DNA of 64,000 nucleotides from Leucobacter celer subsp. astrifaciens (GCF_001273835.1 NZ_JHEI01000139.1:1-64000); one strand, 5' to 3'. Shown: positions 46,367-58,447, counted from the first letter of the stretch. Translations and numbers: made by a program. The notes: generated by a model from the letters alone, not told the origin.

Positions 46367-47992
46367 ATGGCAGAACTCTCAATCAGCCCGGACGAGATCC
46401 GCGACGCGCTGAAAGACTTCGCAGCGTCGTACGAGCCGAACCAGGCGGAGAAGACCGAGGTCGGCTCCGTGGTCGACGCCGCTGACGGCATCGCTCACGT
46501 CGAGGGCCTTCCCGGCGTGATGGCGAACGAGCTCGTGCGCTTCGAGGACGGCACGCTCGGCCTCGCGCAGAACCTCGAGGAGGATGAGATCGGTGTCGTC
46601 GTGCTCGGCGAGTTCACCGAGATCGCAGAGGGCCAGCCGGTCACCCGCACCGGCGAGGTGCTCTCGGTCCCCGTGGGCGAGGGGTACCTCGGCCGCGTGG
46701 TCGACCCGCTCGGCAACCCGATCGACGGCCTCGGCGAGATCGCCGGCATCGAGGGGCGTCGTGCTCTCGAGCTCCAGGCCCCGGGCGTGATGCAGCGCAA
46801 GTCGGTGCACGAGCCGCTGCAGACCGGCATCAAGGCCATCGACGCGATGATCCCCGTCGGCCGCGGCCAGCGCCAGCTCATCATCGGCGACCGCCAGACC
46901 GGCAAGACCGCGATCGCGATCGACACGATCATCAATCAGAAGGCCAACTGGGAGTCGGGCGACAAGACCAAGCAGGTGCGCTGCATCTACGTCGCGATCG
47001 GCCAGAAGGGCTCGACCATCGCTTCGGTGAAGGGCGCGCTCGAGGACGCCGGCGCGATGGAGTACACCACCATCGTCGCCTCCCCGGCCTCCGATCCCGC
47101 GGGCTTCAAGTACCTGGCGCCGTACACCGGCTCGGCCATCGGCCAGCACTGGATGTACGACGGCAAGCATGTGCTCATCATCTTCGACGACCTGTCGAAG
47201 CAGGCCGAGGCCTACCGCGCCGTGTCGCTGCTGCTGCGCCGTCCTCCGGGGCGCGAGGCCTACCCGGGCGACGTGTTCTACCTGCACTCCCGCCTGCTCG
47301 AGCGTTGCGCGAAGCTCTCGGACGAGCTCGGCGCCGGCTCGATGACGGGTCTCCCGATCATCGAGACCAAGGCCAACGACGTGTCGGCCTACATCCCGAC
47401 CAACGTGATCTCGATCACCGACGGCCAGATCTTCCTGCAGTCCGACCTCTTCAACGCCAACCAGCGTCCGGCGGTCGACGTGGGCATCTCGGTGTCGCGA
47501 GTCGGCGGCGACGCGCAGGTCAAGTCGATCAAGAAGGTCTCGGGTACGCTCAAGCTCGAGCTGGCCCAGTACCGTGCGCTCGAGGCGTTCGCGATGTTCG
47601 CCTCCGACCTCGACGCGGCGAGCCGCAAGCAGCTCGCGCGCGGCGCGCGCCTCACCGAGCTGCTCAAGCAGCCCCAGTACACGCCGTACCCGGTCGAGGA
47701 GCAGACCGTCTCCATCTGGGCCGGCACCAACGGCTACCTCGATGAGGTACCGGTCGAGGACATCCTCCGCTTCGAGCGCGAGTTCCTCGACTACCTGGGC
47801 CGCAACTCGGAGGCGCTGAACACGCTCCGCTCGACCAACGTGCTCGACGAAGACACCGTCGCCGAGGTCACCGCGCAGATCGAGAAGTTCAAGAGCGAGT
47901 TCCGCACGTCTGACGGCAAGAGCCTGAACGAGCAGTTCGAGGCACTCGACGAGGCAGAGATCAAGCAGGAGCAGCTGGTCGTCAAGAAGTAG
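46367..47992 (+). CDS. atpA: ATP synthase F1 subunit alpha
   Basis: 541 residues. The non-catalytic nucleotide site has Walker [15 protein letters not shown] near residue 170; [10 protein letters not shown] is the Walker B area; the signature [14 protein letters not shown] carries the Arg finger. AGAGGAAAC precedes ATG 46367; an upstream in-frame extension covers the end of atpH and is rejected. Confidence 0.97.
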   Translation: MAELSISPDEIRDALKDFAASYEPNQAEKTEVGSVVDAADGIAHVEGLPGVMANELVRFEDGTLGLAQNLEEDEIGVVVLGEFTEIAEGQPVTRTGEVLSVPVGEGYLGRVVDPLGNPIDGLGEIAGIEGRRALELQAPGVMQRKSVHEPLQTGIKAIDAMIPVGRGQRQLIIGDRQTGKTAIAIDTIINQKANWESGDKTKQVRCIYVAIGQKGSTIASVKGALEDAGAMEYTTIVASPASDPAGFKYLAPYTGSAIGQHWMYDGKHVLIIFDDLSKQAEAYRAVSLLLRRPPGREAYPGDVFYLHSRLLERCAKLSDELGAGSMTGLPIIETKANDVSAYIPTNVISITDGQIFLQSDLFNANQRPAVDVGISVSRVGGDAQVKSIKKVSGTLKLELAQYRALEAFAMFASDLDAASRKQLARGARLTELLKQPQYTPYPVEEQTVSIWAGTNGYLDEVPVEDILRFEREFLDYLGRNSEALNTLRSTNVLDEDTVAEVTAQIEKFKSEFRTSDGKSLNEQFEALDEAEIKQEQLVVKK

Positions 47993-48072
47993 TGAGGGAT
48001 CCCGGTGGGGGCTCGCGCCCCCGCCGATCCCGAACCGCTTGACCAGCCAGCCCCGACCAGTACAGGAGAGAC

Positions 48073-50450
<2,378 letters not shown>

Positions 50451-50453
50451 GCC

Positions 50454-50711
50454 ATGGCGCTCAACGTCAGCGTCGTCTCGGCCGACCGCGAGGTCTGGAC
50501 CGGCACCGCCGCCCAGGTCATCGCGAAGACGGTCGAGGGCGAGATCGGCATCCTCGGTGGTCACGAGCCGCTGCTCGCCAAGCTCGCGCATGGTGAGGTG
50601 CGTGTGACCACCGCCGACGGTGAGAAGGTCAAGGTCGACGCCGAGGGGGGCTTCCTCTCGGTCGATCACGACACCGTGACCATCGTCGCCGGCAGGGCAG
50701 TAATCGTTTAG
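50454..50711 (+). CDS. atpC: ATP synthase F1 subunit epsilon (short form)
   Basis: 85 residues. Only the N-terminal beta-sandwich is present (VVSADREVWTGTAAQV, EGEIGILGGHEPLLAKL). The C-terminal inhibitory helices of long epsilon are absent, as in several actinobacteria, so epsilon inhibition should be weak. ATG 50454 lies three bases after the atpD stop. Confidence 0.95.
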   Translation: MALNVSVVSADREVWTGTAAQVIAKTVEGEIGILGGHEPLLAKLAHGEVRVTTADGEKVKVDAEGGFLSVDHDTVTIVAGRAVIV

Positions 50712-50728
50712 CTCTGCCATCCGACGCT

Positions 50729-50766
50729 GAGGCCGGAAGCCGCTCCCCGTGAGCGGTTCCGGCCTC
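50729..50766 (+). terminator. terminator of the atp operon
   Basis: GAGGCCGGAAGCCGCTC, loop CCCGT, and GAGCGGTTCCGGCCTC form a 16-17 bp stem with one mismatch, 17 bases after the atpC stop, followed by TCGTCGT. Strong by stem length although the T tract is poor. Confidence 0.8.
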
Positions 50767-50832
50767 TCGTCGTATCCGCACCCCGGCCGCTGAATTCGCC
50801 TGCCGAGATCAACGGCTCCACCCGATCCGGCT

Positions 50833-50872
50833 CCCGCCGATTGAGCCTGTCGCCCGCCGATTGAGCCTGTCG
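50833..50872. repeat. 20-nt tandem duplication
   Basis: CCCGCCGATTGAGCCTGTCG occurs twice without spacer, then continues GAAATCAAG. The unit resembles one arm of the interspersed palindrome (CGCCGGTTGAGCGA...GTCGAAA). A C-rich stretch of CGCCCCACC units follows up to the yaaA ribosome binding site. Confidence 0.85.
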
Positions 50873-50929
50873 AAATCAAGGGCCCCACCCGCCCCACCTC
50901 GCCCCACCCGCCCCACCCGGAGGAACCCC

Positions 50930-51715
50930 ATGCTCGTTCTGCTCCCGCCTTCCGAGACCAAACGGGTCGGGGGAGCGGGCGTCCTGGATCCCGGTGCGCT
51001 GCACGCGCCGGATGCTCTGGGCGCCGCGCGGGAGCGAGTGCGCGCCGCGCTCGTCGAGTTGAGCCGCGACGACGAGGCGGCGGCGAAGAGCCTGAAGCTC
51101 GGGGTGAAGAACCGCGGGGAGCTCGAGCACAATCTCCGCCTCGGGACGAGCGGCGTGATGCCGGCGATCGAACGCTACACGGGTGTGCTCTACGATGCGC
51201 TCGACGTGGGTTCGCTGAGCGCCGCGGCCCGGGCCTGGCTCGACGAGCACGTGCTGGTGCAGTCGGCGCTGTTCGGGCTGCTGTGGGCGGGGGACGAGAT
51301 CCCGGCCTACCGGCTCTCGGCGGGATCGCGCCTGCCGGAGCTCGAAGCGCCTCTCAAGCGGGTGTGGGGCGAGGCTCACGCGCGGGTCAACTGGGCCCAG
51401 GACACCCTGCTGCTCGATCTGCGCTCGAAGGACTACGGCGCGCTCGCTCCGCTGCCGAATGGATACTTCCTCAACGTGGTGCAGCGCGGTGCGAACGGCG
51501 AGGTGCGGGCGCTGAATCACTTCAACAAGGCGGCCAAGGGCGATCTTGTGCGGCGGCTCGCCCGATCCGGATCCGCGACCGGCGCGGCGGAGATCGACGG
51601 CGTCGGGGAACTGCTCGTCTGGGCGGCGGCGGAGGGACTCGAGATGACGGTCTCCGAGGCGGATCGCACCGTCACGCTGGTGACCGAGCTGGGGGCGCCC
51701 GCTCCCGTCAGCTGA
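50930..51715 (+). CDS. yaaA: YaaA-family peroxide stress protein
   Basis: 261 residues of the DUF328/YaaA family: N-terminal LVLLPPSETKR, then the conserved RYTGVLYDAL and, near the C-terminus, NHFNKAAKGDLVRRL. E. coli YaaA lowers free iron under peroxide stress and has a DNA-binding-like fold. The GGAGG precedes ATG 50930. An upstream in-frame extension translates the repeat region and is rejected. It converges on the M20 hydrolase gene, with the stops overlapping by eight bases. Confidence 0.9.
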   Translation: MLVLLPPSETKRVGGAGVLDPGALHAPDALGAARERVRAALVELSRDDEAAAKSLKLGVKNRGELEHNLRLGTSGVMPAIERYTGVLYDALDVGSLSAAARAWLDEHVLVQSALFGLLWAGDEIPAYRLSAGSRLPELEAPLKRVWGEAHARVNWAQDTLLLDLRSKDYGALAPLPNGYFLNVVQRGANGEVRALNHFNKAAKGDLVRRLARSGSATGAAEIDGVGELLVWAAAEGLEMTVSEADRTVTLVTELGAPAPVS

Positions 51716-52958
51716 TCTCCGCGTCGGCGTCGATCCGTAGGACGGTTGCGTACAGCACCTCGATGCCGGCTGCGATATCGCTGAAGCTGCTCCACTCCTC
51801 CGGACAGTGGCTGCGCCCGTCTCGAGAAGGGATGAAGATCATCGCCGTGGGCGCGAGGTTCGCGATGGCGACGCCGTCGTGCGTGGCGCCCGAGTAGAGT
51901 CGCAGCGTCTCGCGACCGCACTCCATCGAAGCCGCGAGGGCGATCTCCGAGAGCCCGGCGTGCATGGGCGTCGGTTCGTCGAGGTGCCCCCACGCGATGC
52001 GGCTGACGGTGCGGTGCCGTCTGTCGAGCCGTTCCACCTCCTGCTCGAATGACCGCTGCATCGCGAGGAGCCCTGCGAGATCGGGACTCCGGAATTCGCC
52101 GGTGACGGAGGCGGCCTCCGAGATGGTGTTGGTGAGCGGGCTGGGAGTAGTGATCTCGCCGACCGTGCCGACGGTATCCTCTCCGCTCGAGCCGAATCGC
52201 TGCACCGCGAGAACCGCGTCTGCGGCGCAGCAGAGTGCGTCGCGGCGCAGGTTCATCGGCATGGTGCCGGCGTGGTCGCGGCGCCCGGTCACCTCGAGTG
52301 CGAACGTGCTGATACCGCAGATCTGCGAGACGATGCCGATCTCTGCGCCGAGCCGTTCGAGGATCGGCCCCTGCTCGATGTGGAGCTCGACATAGGCGGC
52401 GATGTCATCGGCGCGCCATCGCGAGAGATGCGCGTCATCCGGCCGGTGACCGGCGCGCTCCATCAGCGACCCGAGCGTGTTGCCTTGCAGGTCGGTGCTC
52501 TCGAGCGCCGCGCGATCCAGGCTGCCGCTGACCGCCCGGGATCCGACGAGCTTCACACCCTGCGGGTTCCCCTCCTCGTTCGAGAAGTCGACCACGCGGA
52601 GGCCGCGGCGCAGGCGCCGCCCGTCCCGGCGCAGCATGCGCGCGACCTCGATGGCGCCGAGCACGCCGACGATGCCGTCGAAGCGGCCGCCGCCCGGCAC
52701 GGTGTCGGAGTGGCTGCCGATGACGATGTCGGGTGCCGACGGGGAGCTGCCCTCCAGATAGCCGATCACATTGCCGACCGCGTCCTGGTGCGCGTCCAGG
52801 CCGGCCTCGCGCATGCGCAGGAGCAGCCAGTCGCGCGCCGCGCGATCCTGCTCGCTGAAGCCGGTCCTCGACCATCCGGGGAGCGAGGAGTCGACGAGCG
52901 CACTCAGGTGCGTCCACTCGGATTCGATGCGCGCCATCTCCGGCGCTGCACCGGTCAC
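51708..52958 (-). CDS. M20-family amidohydrolase (N-carbamoyl-amino-acid hydrolase/allantoate amidohydrolase type)
   Basis: 416 residues. Zinc ligands and signatures of the HyuC/AllC group: GSHSDTVPGGGRFDGIVGV, DFSNEEGNPQGV, LHIEQGPILE and GRRDHAGTMPM. The family hydrolyses N-carbamoyl or ureido groups (beta-ureidopropionate, carbamoyl-amino acids, allantoate). The start GTG 52958 overlaps the PfkB stop (GTGA), with GGGAG seven bases upstream; ATG 52937 has no correctly spaced site. Last gene of the LacI-controlled operon. The substrate is unknown. Confidence 0.85.
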   Translation of the reverse strand: MTGAAPEMARIESEWTHLSALVDSSLPGWSRTGFSEQDRAARDWLLLRMREAGLDAHQDAVGNVIGYLEGSSPSAPDIVIGSHSDTVPGGGRFDGIVGVLGAIEVARMLRRDGRRLRRGLRVVDFSNEEGNPQGVKLVGSRAVSGSLDRAALESTDLQGNTLGSLMERAGHRPDDAHLSRWRADDIAAYVELHIEQGPILERLGAEIGIVSQICGISTFALEVTGRRDHAGTMPMNLRRDALCCAADAVLAVQRFGSSGEDTVGTVGEITTPSPLTNTISEAASVTGEFRSPDLAGLLAMQRSFEQEVERLDRRHRTVSRIAWGHLDEPTPMHAGLSEIALAASMECGRETLRLYSGATHDGVAIANLAPTAMIFIPSRDGRSHCPEEWSSFSDIAAGIEVLYATVLRIDADAEIS

Positions 52959-53866
52959 GCGGATACTCCCAGTGGTCGGGCGAGGAGCTGCGCGTACGGG
53001 AGCTCGGTGCTGAGCGCCGAGGCGTGCACGGCGGCACGGACCGCCCGCTCCAGGTCCCCGTGCTCCGCGAGCTCTCGGGCGAGGTGTCCGCAGAAGACAT
53101 CCCCGGCCCCCGTCGTGTCCACGGGGCGAACCGGAGGCGGAGCGATGACCACCGGGGAGGAATCGCGCTGCAGGAAGAGCGCCGCACCTGCCGAACCGAG
53201 AGTCACGACGATGGCGCCGTCGAAGTCGATGCGGCGTGTACAGGCACGCACCTCTTCCAGGGACCGCGGTTCGGCGCTGCCGGCGAGGTGCGCCAGCTCC
53301 ATCCTGTTGGGCACGAGCAGGTTGAAGCCGCGCAGGAGCGAACGCAGCTCCGACGCCGGAGCGACCGGTGCGGGATTGAGGATCCGCCACTGCGAGCCGC
53401 GGTGCTCTGCGCAGACCTCGAGCACGGTGAGCGGGGTCTCCAGCTGGGTGAGGAGGACGGTGCTGCGGTCCGTCTCGAGAGCTCGTGCGACGTGTGCTGG
53501 AGAGAGATGCTCGTTCGCTCCGGGGCTCACGACGATGAGGTTCTCAGCGTTGCTCTCGGCCACGATCAGATGCGCTTCACCGCTGGGGACGCGCGCGAGC
53601 ACCTGCAGCGAGGAGAGATCGACGCCCCAGGAGCTCAGGTTCCGAACCGCGATCCTGCCGTGCTCGTCGTCGCCGATCGCGCCGATGAACTTCACCCGCG
53701 CGGCTGCGGCTGCGGCTGCGGCGGCCTGATTCGCCCCCTTGCCGCCAGGAGACACGGATCGGCGCCGGCTGAGGATGGTCTCTCCGGCGACGGGGATGTG
53801 CTGCACCTCGAGTTTGGTGTCGAGGTTCACGGAGCCGACCACCACGACGGAGGCAGGGTCAGCCAT
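52955..53866 (-). CDS. PfkB-family carbohydrate kinase (ribokinase-like)
   Basis: 303 residues. The N-terminus VVGSVNLDTKLEVQHIP and PGGKGANQAAAAA is the ribokinase substrate-binding signature; the catalytic Asp is in VDTTGAGDVFCG, the second PfkB signature. It probably phosphorylates ribose or a related sugar freed by the neighbouring nucleoside hydrolase. A run of eight alanines (AAAAAAAA) at residues about 49-57 is a coding-repeat oddity. The gene overlaps the nucleoside hydrolase end by eight bases. Confidence 0.88.
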   Translation of the reverse strand: MADPASVVVVGSVNLDTKLEVQHIPVAGETILSRRRSVSPGGKGANQAAAAAAAAARVKFIGAIGDDEHGRIAVRNLSSWGVDLSSLQVLARVPSGEAHLIVAESNAENLIVVSPGANEHLSPAHVARALETDRSTVLLTQLETPLTVLEVCAEHRGSQWRILNPAPVAPASELRSLLRGFNLLVPNRMELAHLAGSAEPRSLEEVRACTRRIDFDGAIVVTLGSAGAALFLQRDSSPVVIAPPPVRPVDTTGAGDVFCGHLARELAEHGDLERAVRAAVHASALSTELPYAQLLARPLGVSA

Positions 53867-54806
53867 GGCGGGCCCCCAGCCGGTCGAGCTCGGTGAGGAC
53901 GAGCCTCCAGAATGCGGGCGCGTCGAGTTGCATGGCGATGCTCGCGTTCGGCTGTCGATCGGTGTAGCGGTGGTGCAGGTCGGCGACCGTCTCGCCGCGC
54001 GTCCAGCGGCCGTCCAGTTCGACGGCGAGGAAGGCTTCTCGCCACTCGATGAGCGCTGGCGCGATCAGGGCGGCAACGGTGCAGGGATCGTGCACCGGCG
54101 GCGCGTCGAACTCCCACACCCGGTGGTAGGAGTCGCCGAAGAAACCCATCCAGGCGGCGCAGATCCGGCCGACCCTCGTCTCGGATGATCGCATCGCCTC
54201 GACGACATCGTGCGTTGCGAGGGCCTGGTGCGTGAGATTCAGCCCGACCATTCGGATCGGGAGGCCGGATTGCAGCACCTGATCGAGCGCCTCGGGGTCG
54301 GCGAAGGTGTTGAACTCGGCCGAGGGCGTGTGGTTGCCCCGCTCGGTCGATCCGCCCATGAAGATGATCTCGGCGATGCGCGGGGTCAGATCCGGTCGAT
54401 CGAGGAGCAGCTGAGCGGCATTCGTCATCGGGCCGGTGACCACCAGAGTGACGCGCTCCTCCGACGCTTCCAGCACCCGGGCCATGAGCTGCACGGCGCC
54501 CGCCGGATCCGCGGTCCGGCTCGGCGGTGGGAGCCCGGGGCCGTCGAGCCCCGTGGAGCCGTGCACGTAGTTCCCGAGCTCGGTGTCTCCGCGGAGCGGA
54601 CCCGCGGCGCCCGCGGCCACCGGTACTTCGGGGGCGCCGGCGAGGTCGAGGATCTGGATGGCGTTCCGCGTCGCGTCCTCGAGCGAGCAGTTCCCGAAGC
54701 AGGTCGTCACGGCCCGCAGATCGATCTCGGGGGAGGCGACGGCCAGGAGGAGCGCGACGGCGTCATCGTGTCCCGGGTCGCAGTCGATGATGACGGGGCG
54801 CACCAT
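53859..54806 (-). CDS. inosine/uridine-preferring nucleoside hydrolase family protein
   Basis: 315 residues. The calcium-binding N-terminal motif is IIDCDPGHDDAVALLLA; GPMTNAAQLL and EIIFMGGSTERGNHTPSAEFN are the central family segments; and the Asp in VHDPCTVAAL is the last metal ligand. It cleaves N-ribosides to ribose and base. ATG 54806 overlaps the stop of the ThuA-like gene (ATGA). Whether the substrate is a normal nucleoside is open. Confidence 0.9.
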   Translation of the reverse strand: MVRPVIIDCDPGHDDAVALLLAVASPEIDLRAVTTCFGNCSLEDATRNAIQILDLAGAPEVPVAAGAAGPLRGDTELGNYVHGSTGLDGPGLPPPSRTADPAGAVQLMARVLEASEERVTLVVTGPMTNAAQLLLDRPDLTPRIAEIIFMGGSTERGNHTPSAEFNTFADPEALDQVLQSGLPIRMVGLNLTHQALATHDVVEAMRSSETRVGRICAAWMGFFGDSYHRVWEFDAPPVHDPCTVAALIAPALIEWREAFLAVELDGRWTRGETVADLHHRYTDRQPNASIAMQLDAPAFWRLVLTELDRLGARHG

Positions 54807-55555
54807 CAGCTGCCCTCGTTCGCGAGCCAGCGGATCATGCCGGCGACGAGCGGAGCGAACCCGTCCCAATCGAGGAACGGCTGGGGGCACCAGTGCGGGC
54901 CGATGTCCGACGTCCAGGCGAGGGTGCGCCCCTGGCCGACCTCCAGCGTGGCGAGGAGCGGGTGCGGGCCCACGGAGGCGACGACGCTGGCGCCGGCGGA
55001 GGGTTTCACCTCGTTGTACCCGAGCAGCTGCGGGGCGCCGTCGAGTAGGCCGGCGAGGGGGTGAGCGGCGTCGGCGACGGAGACCTCCGCGCCCTCGGGC
55101 GCCTCGACCCGGTCATCGCAGAGCAGCATGTCGACCGGCAGCACCTCCGCGAGTGGCGTGCGCGCGAAGTTGGCGGCCGCATTGATCCCCTGGAAGCTCA
55201 GGTAGCCGCCCGCCATCATGAGCCCGCCGCCGGCCTTCGTCCAGTCGACGAGGGCGCGCAGCGAGTTCTCGCTGGGCAAGCCCTGCTTCCAGGTCTCGGG
55301 TGTCAGCAGGAACGAGTTCGCTCCGATGTCGGAGATGATGACGACGTCGTATTCCGAGAGCGCCTCGACCGTGCGGGGGAAGCGCGCGGGCACGTCGTGC
55401 CCGTACATCTGCTCGACCTCGATGCCCTGCTCGGCCGCAGCCGCGATGAATGCGTCGGCTCCGGTGTCGAACGAGGTGCTCGTGAAGGTGTCGAAGCCCT
55501 TCTGATGGATCTCGTGAATCGTCCAGCTCTCGCCGGCGAGAAGTACGCGTGGCAT
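54806..55555 (-). CDS. ThuA-like / class I amidotransferase-fold protein
   Basis: 249 residues. The opening RVLLAGESWTIHEIHQKGFD, then YDVVIISDIGANSFLL and DWTKAGGGLMMAGGYLSFQG, match the glutamine-amidotransferase-like superfamily found in carbohydrate operons, without the classical Cys nucleophile elbow. The C-terminal half contains ATLEVGQGRTLAWTSDIGPHWCP. AAGGAG precedes ATG 55555. No reaction is established for this subfamily; it may be a sugar-processing enzyme. Confidence 0.75.
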   Translation of the reverse strand: MPRVLLAGESWTIHEIHQKGFDTFTSTSFDTGADAFIAAAAEQGIEVEQMYGHDVPARFPRTVEALSEYDVVIISDIGANSFLLTPETWKQGLPSENSLRALVDWTKAGGGLMMAGGYLSFQGINAAANFARTPLAEVLPVDMLLCDDRVEAPEGAEVSVADAAHPLAGLLDGAPQLLGYNEVKPSAGASVVASVGPHPLLATLEVGQGRTLAWTSDIGPHWCPQPFLDWDGFAPLVAGMIRWLANEGS

Positions 55556-55573
55556 GGTGTCTCCTTCGTGTGG

Positions 55574-56659
55574 TTATTGATCTGAGGCGGCGGCGGTCCC
55601 GTTCGCCGCCCCGCCGGGGGAGGTGCGCGCGCATTCGTCGAACAGCGATCGCGGGTTGTCGACCAGCAGCCGGTCGATCGTGGCGTCGTCCGCTCCGTGA
55701 CGACGGAGCCGCGGCACGAAGTACTGGAGGATGTGCCCGTAGCCGGGGCCTCCGTGCGCGCGGAGCAGGGACTTCAGGAAGATGTCCTGGGAGATCAGCA
55801 GCCGTTCGCCGAAACCGGCCTCGACGAGCGAGAGCAGGTTGCGCGCGTTCTCATCGTCGGACGGGCACTGCACTCCCTGGTCCGCATAGAAGACCTCCAT
55901 GCCGATCATGTCGTACTGGACCCATGCGCCGCGGCGCAGCAGCTCCCGCTGGTAGAGCCGGTCCGCTCCGGACGGCCCCATGTGGCACAGCACGATCGCG
56001 CGAGGATCCACCCCCTGGGCCTCAGCGATGTCGAGCACCTCGTGACCGCGGCGGAACCAGGCCGGAAGATGCACTTCGATCGGGAGGCCGCTCTCCCGCT
56101 GGGCGAGGCAGGCGCCGATCAGGCTCGTGCGCTCCAGTTCGGTGAAGTCGGCGCTCACGCCGATCTCTCCGATGATCCCCGGTCTGACCCCGTCCTCGCC
56201 GTGGAGCAGGTCGGTGACGATCTGCTCCGCGACGTCCTCGGCATGCAGCGCTGAGAAGTCCCGGGGCAGGCTCGGGTCGAGATAGTAGCCCGTACCGGCG
56301 ACGACCGTGATCCCGCTGCGCTCGCTCAGCTCGCGAAGCGCTCCGAGATCGCGGCCGCTGTTCATGCTGGTCGTGTCGATGATGGTGCGTCCGCCGAGAG
56401 CGGCGTAGCGCCGGATCTCCTGCAGCGCGAGCTCCGGATCGTCGAGCCGGCAGTTGTCGAGATTGCCGAAGGGATCGTTCCTCAGCTCCCACAGGATGTC
56501 GGCGGACACCGGCCGGTGCATGAACTCCTCGGGATCGACCCCGGGCACCGCCGTCGGAGCGGCCCAGGAGCTCGCATCGTTGACGAGGTGCTCGTGGGTC
56601 AGGGTGATCCCGAGTTCCGAGGAGTCCTTGGGGCCCGTGACGGTGATGACCGTGCTCAC
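55574..56659 (-). CDS. phosphotriesterase-family metal hydrolase
   Basis: 361 residues, TIM-barrel amidohydrolase. Metal ligands: HxH in TLTHEHLVND, a bridging Glu in GEIGVSADF (Glu instead of the carboxylated Lys of true phosphotriesterases, as in E. coli Php), His in EVHLPAW, His in LCHMGPSGAD and Asp in SQDIFLKS. Members include lactonases and uncharacterised hydrolases. The start GTG 56659 overlaps the permease stop (GTGA). In this operon a lactonase or esterase step is the most natural reading. Confidence 0.87.
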   Translation of the reverse strand: MSTVITVTGPKDSSELGITLTHEHLVNDASSWAAPTAVPGVDPEEFMHRPVSADILWELRNDPFGNLDNCRLDDPELALQEIRRYAALGGRTIIDTTSMNSGRDLGALRELSERSGITVVAGTGYYLDPSLPRDFSALHAEDVAEQIVTDLLHGEDGVRPGIIGEIGVSADFTELERTSLIGACLAQRESGLPIEVHLPAWFRRGHEVLDIAEAQGVDPRAIVLCHMGPSGADRLYQRELLRRGAWVQYDMIGMEVFYADQGVQCPSDDENARNLLSLVEAGFGERLLISQDIFLKSLLRAHGGPGYGHILQYFVPRLRRHGADDATIDRLLVDNPRSLFDECARTSPGGAANGTAAASDQ

Positions 56660-57654
56660 GACGAGGCCCGGGAGAACCGGCCGAAGAGCCGTGTGTTGAC
56701 GAGGATCGCGATCACGAGGATGAGGCCCTGCACGATCGGGATCCAGTAGACGTCGACCTTGAGGAGGACCAGGCCGTTGCTGAGTATCCCGAGCGTCAGC
56801 GCGCCGATCGCCGATCCCATGATCGATCCGCGGCCGCCCATGAGCGAGGTGCCGCCGAGCACGACGGCGGTGATGACCTCGAGCTCGAACATGGTGCCCG
56901 AGTTCGGCGAACCGCTCGCCAGGCGGGAGGCCGTGATGACGCCCGCGAGCGCGGCGGCGAATCCCGTGAGGCCGAGCACCGCGAGCTGGATGCGCCGGAT
57001 GTCGACGCCCGACCGCCGCAGCGACTCCGCGTTCGAGCCCGTCGCCACGACGTAGCGGCCGAAACGGGTGTGGTTGAAGACGTACCAGGCGAGGGCCACG
57101 CAGGCGATGGCTATCCAGGTGGGCGTGTAGAGGCCGAGGAGCTTGCCCTGGCCGATGGGGATGAGGAACGAGGACTCGATCGGGGTGCTGTAGCCCTCCG
57201 TGATGAAGAGCGCGACACCGCGGAGCGCGGTCAGCGCGGCGAGTGTCACGATGAAGGATTGCATGCGCCCGAAGGCGACCAGGGCGCCGTTGACGAGTCC
57301 GACGACGAGGCCGAGGCCGAGGGTGATCAGGAGGGCGACGACCGCGTTGCCCGTCATGGCCCACAGCCCCAGAGTCGCGGCCGAGAGGCCGACGATGGAG
57401 CCTACGGACAGATCGATCTGCCCCGTGGTGATGACGAAGGTCATGGCCATCGCCACGATCACCGTCGGGGCGATCTGCCGGGAGACGTTCACCAGGTTCT
57501 CCACGGAGAAGAACGCATCGGTCTGGATCGAGAAGAATACGAAGAGCAGGGCGAAGACCAGTGAGATCGAGAGGACGCCGAAGTGCCGGCTGACGAAGCC
57601 GTTCGAGCGGGCGGGTCTGGTCACGATGGCCTCGGTGTGGCTTGCAGTGTTCAC
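56656..57654 (-). CDS. sugar-type ABC transporter permease (RbsC-like)
   Basis: 332 residues, eight to ten membrane helices, branched-chain/ribose permease family. Marks are TTGQIDLSVGSIVGLSA, VNGALVAFGRMQSFIVTLA and the EAA-like loop NAESLRRSGVDIRRIQ. GGTSLMGGRGSIMGSAIGA is the usual C-terminal motif. GTG 57654 follows the ATPase stop by six bases. Only one permease gene is present, so it probably forms a homodimer. Confidence 0.92.
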   Translation of the reverse strand: MNTASHTEAIVTRPARSNGFVSRHFGVLSISLVFALLFVFFSIQTDAFFSVENLVNVSRQIAPTVIVAMAMTFVITTGQIDLSVGSIVGLSAATLGLWAMTGNAVVALLITLGLGLVVGLVNGALVAFGRMQSFIVTLAALTALRGVALFITEGYSTPIESSFLIPIGQGKLLGLYTPTWIAIACVALAWYVFNHTRFGRYVVATGSNAESLRRSGVDIRRIQLAVLGLTGFAAALAGVITASRLASGSPNSGTMFELEVITAVVLGGTSLMGGRGSIMGSAIGALTLGILSNGLVLLKVDVYWIPIVQGLILVIAILVNTRLFGRFSRASS

Positions 57655-57660
57655 GGCGGT

Positions 57661-58395
57661 CTACTTTCCCATCATCGCGGTCACGAGTTCGGACAGGTCG
57701 GTGTCCTCGGGCTTCAACTCGCGGTGCAGCACACCCTCGTAGAGCACGACGAGCCGATCGCAGACCTCGAAGAGATCCTGGAGCCGGTGAGTGATGAGGA
57801 TGACGCTCACACCCCGGGCCGAGACATCCCTGATGAGCTGGAGCACCATCTCGACTTCTCGGGCGGCGAGAGCCGCGGTGGGCTCGTCGAGGACGAGCAC
57901 CTTGGGGTCGAAGGTGACCGCGCGAGCGATCGCGATCGCCTGGCGCTGTCCGCCTGAGAGCGTGCCGACCTCCTGCGTGGTGTCGGAGATGCGGATGTGG
58001 AGCTTCTGCAGATCCTCGGCGGCCTCTCGATGCATCCGAGCGAGGTCGAGCCGCCGGGTGAGCGGGTGGTAGTGCTCACGGCCCAGGAAGAGATTCCCGG
58101 CGACATCGATGTCGTTGCACAGGGCGAGATCCTGATAGACCATCTCGATCCCTGCGCGCCGGGCGGCCTTCGGATCCGAGCTGCTCATCTGCTCGCCGTC
58201 GACGAGGATGTTGCCTGAGTCCGGGGTCACTGCGCCGGCGAGCATCTTCATGAGGGTGGACTTGCCGGCGCCGTTGTCGCCGACGAGCCCGATGACCTCG
58301 CCCGGAGCGACGGAGAGGTTCACTCCTCTGAGCACCTTGACAGCGCCGAACCGTTTGCGGATATCGACCATCTCGACGCGGGGTACTGCGTTCAT
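57661..58395 (-). CDS. sugar-type ABC transporter ATPase (single domain)
   Basis: 244 residues. Walker A GDNGAGKST near residue 38, signature LSGGQRQAIAIARA, Walker B VLVLDEPTAAL and the switch His in ILITHRLQD. Related to RbsA/XylG, but only one ATPase domain rather than the usual two, as in FrcA/MglA-half types; two copies should dimerise. ATG 58395 has an AAAGG-type site. It is separated from the binding-protein gene by a strong hairpin. Confidence 0.92.
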   Translation of the reverse strand: MNAVPRVEMVDIRKRFGAVKVLRGVNLSVAPGEVIGLVGDNGAGKSTLMKMLAGAVTPDSGNILVDGEQMSSSDPKAARRAGIEMVYQDLALCNDIDVAGNLFLGREHYHPLTRRLDLARMHREAAEDLQKLHIRISDTTQEVGTLSGGQRQAIAIARAVTFDPKVLVLDEPTAALAAREVEMVLQLIRDVSARGVSVILITHRLQDLFEVCDRLVVLYEGVLHRELKPEDTDLSELVTAMMGK

Positions 58396-58412
58396 CGCGT
58401 GCCTTTCGACGG

Positions 58413-58441
58413 GTTGCGGGGCGGAAGAGCCGCCCCGCAAC
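58413..58441 (-). terminator. intercistronic hairpin between binding protein and ATPase
   Basis: GTTGCGGGGCGG, loop AAGAG, CCGCCCCGCAAC: a perfect 12-bp stem seven bases after the binding-protein stop, without T tract. Probably an attenuator or RNA-stability element giving more binding protein than membrane components. Confidence 0.65.
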
Positions 58442-58447
58442 GGGGGA

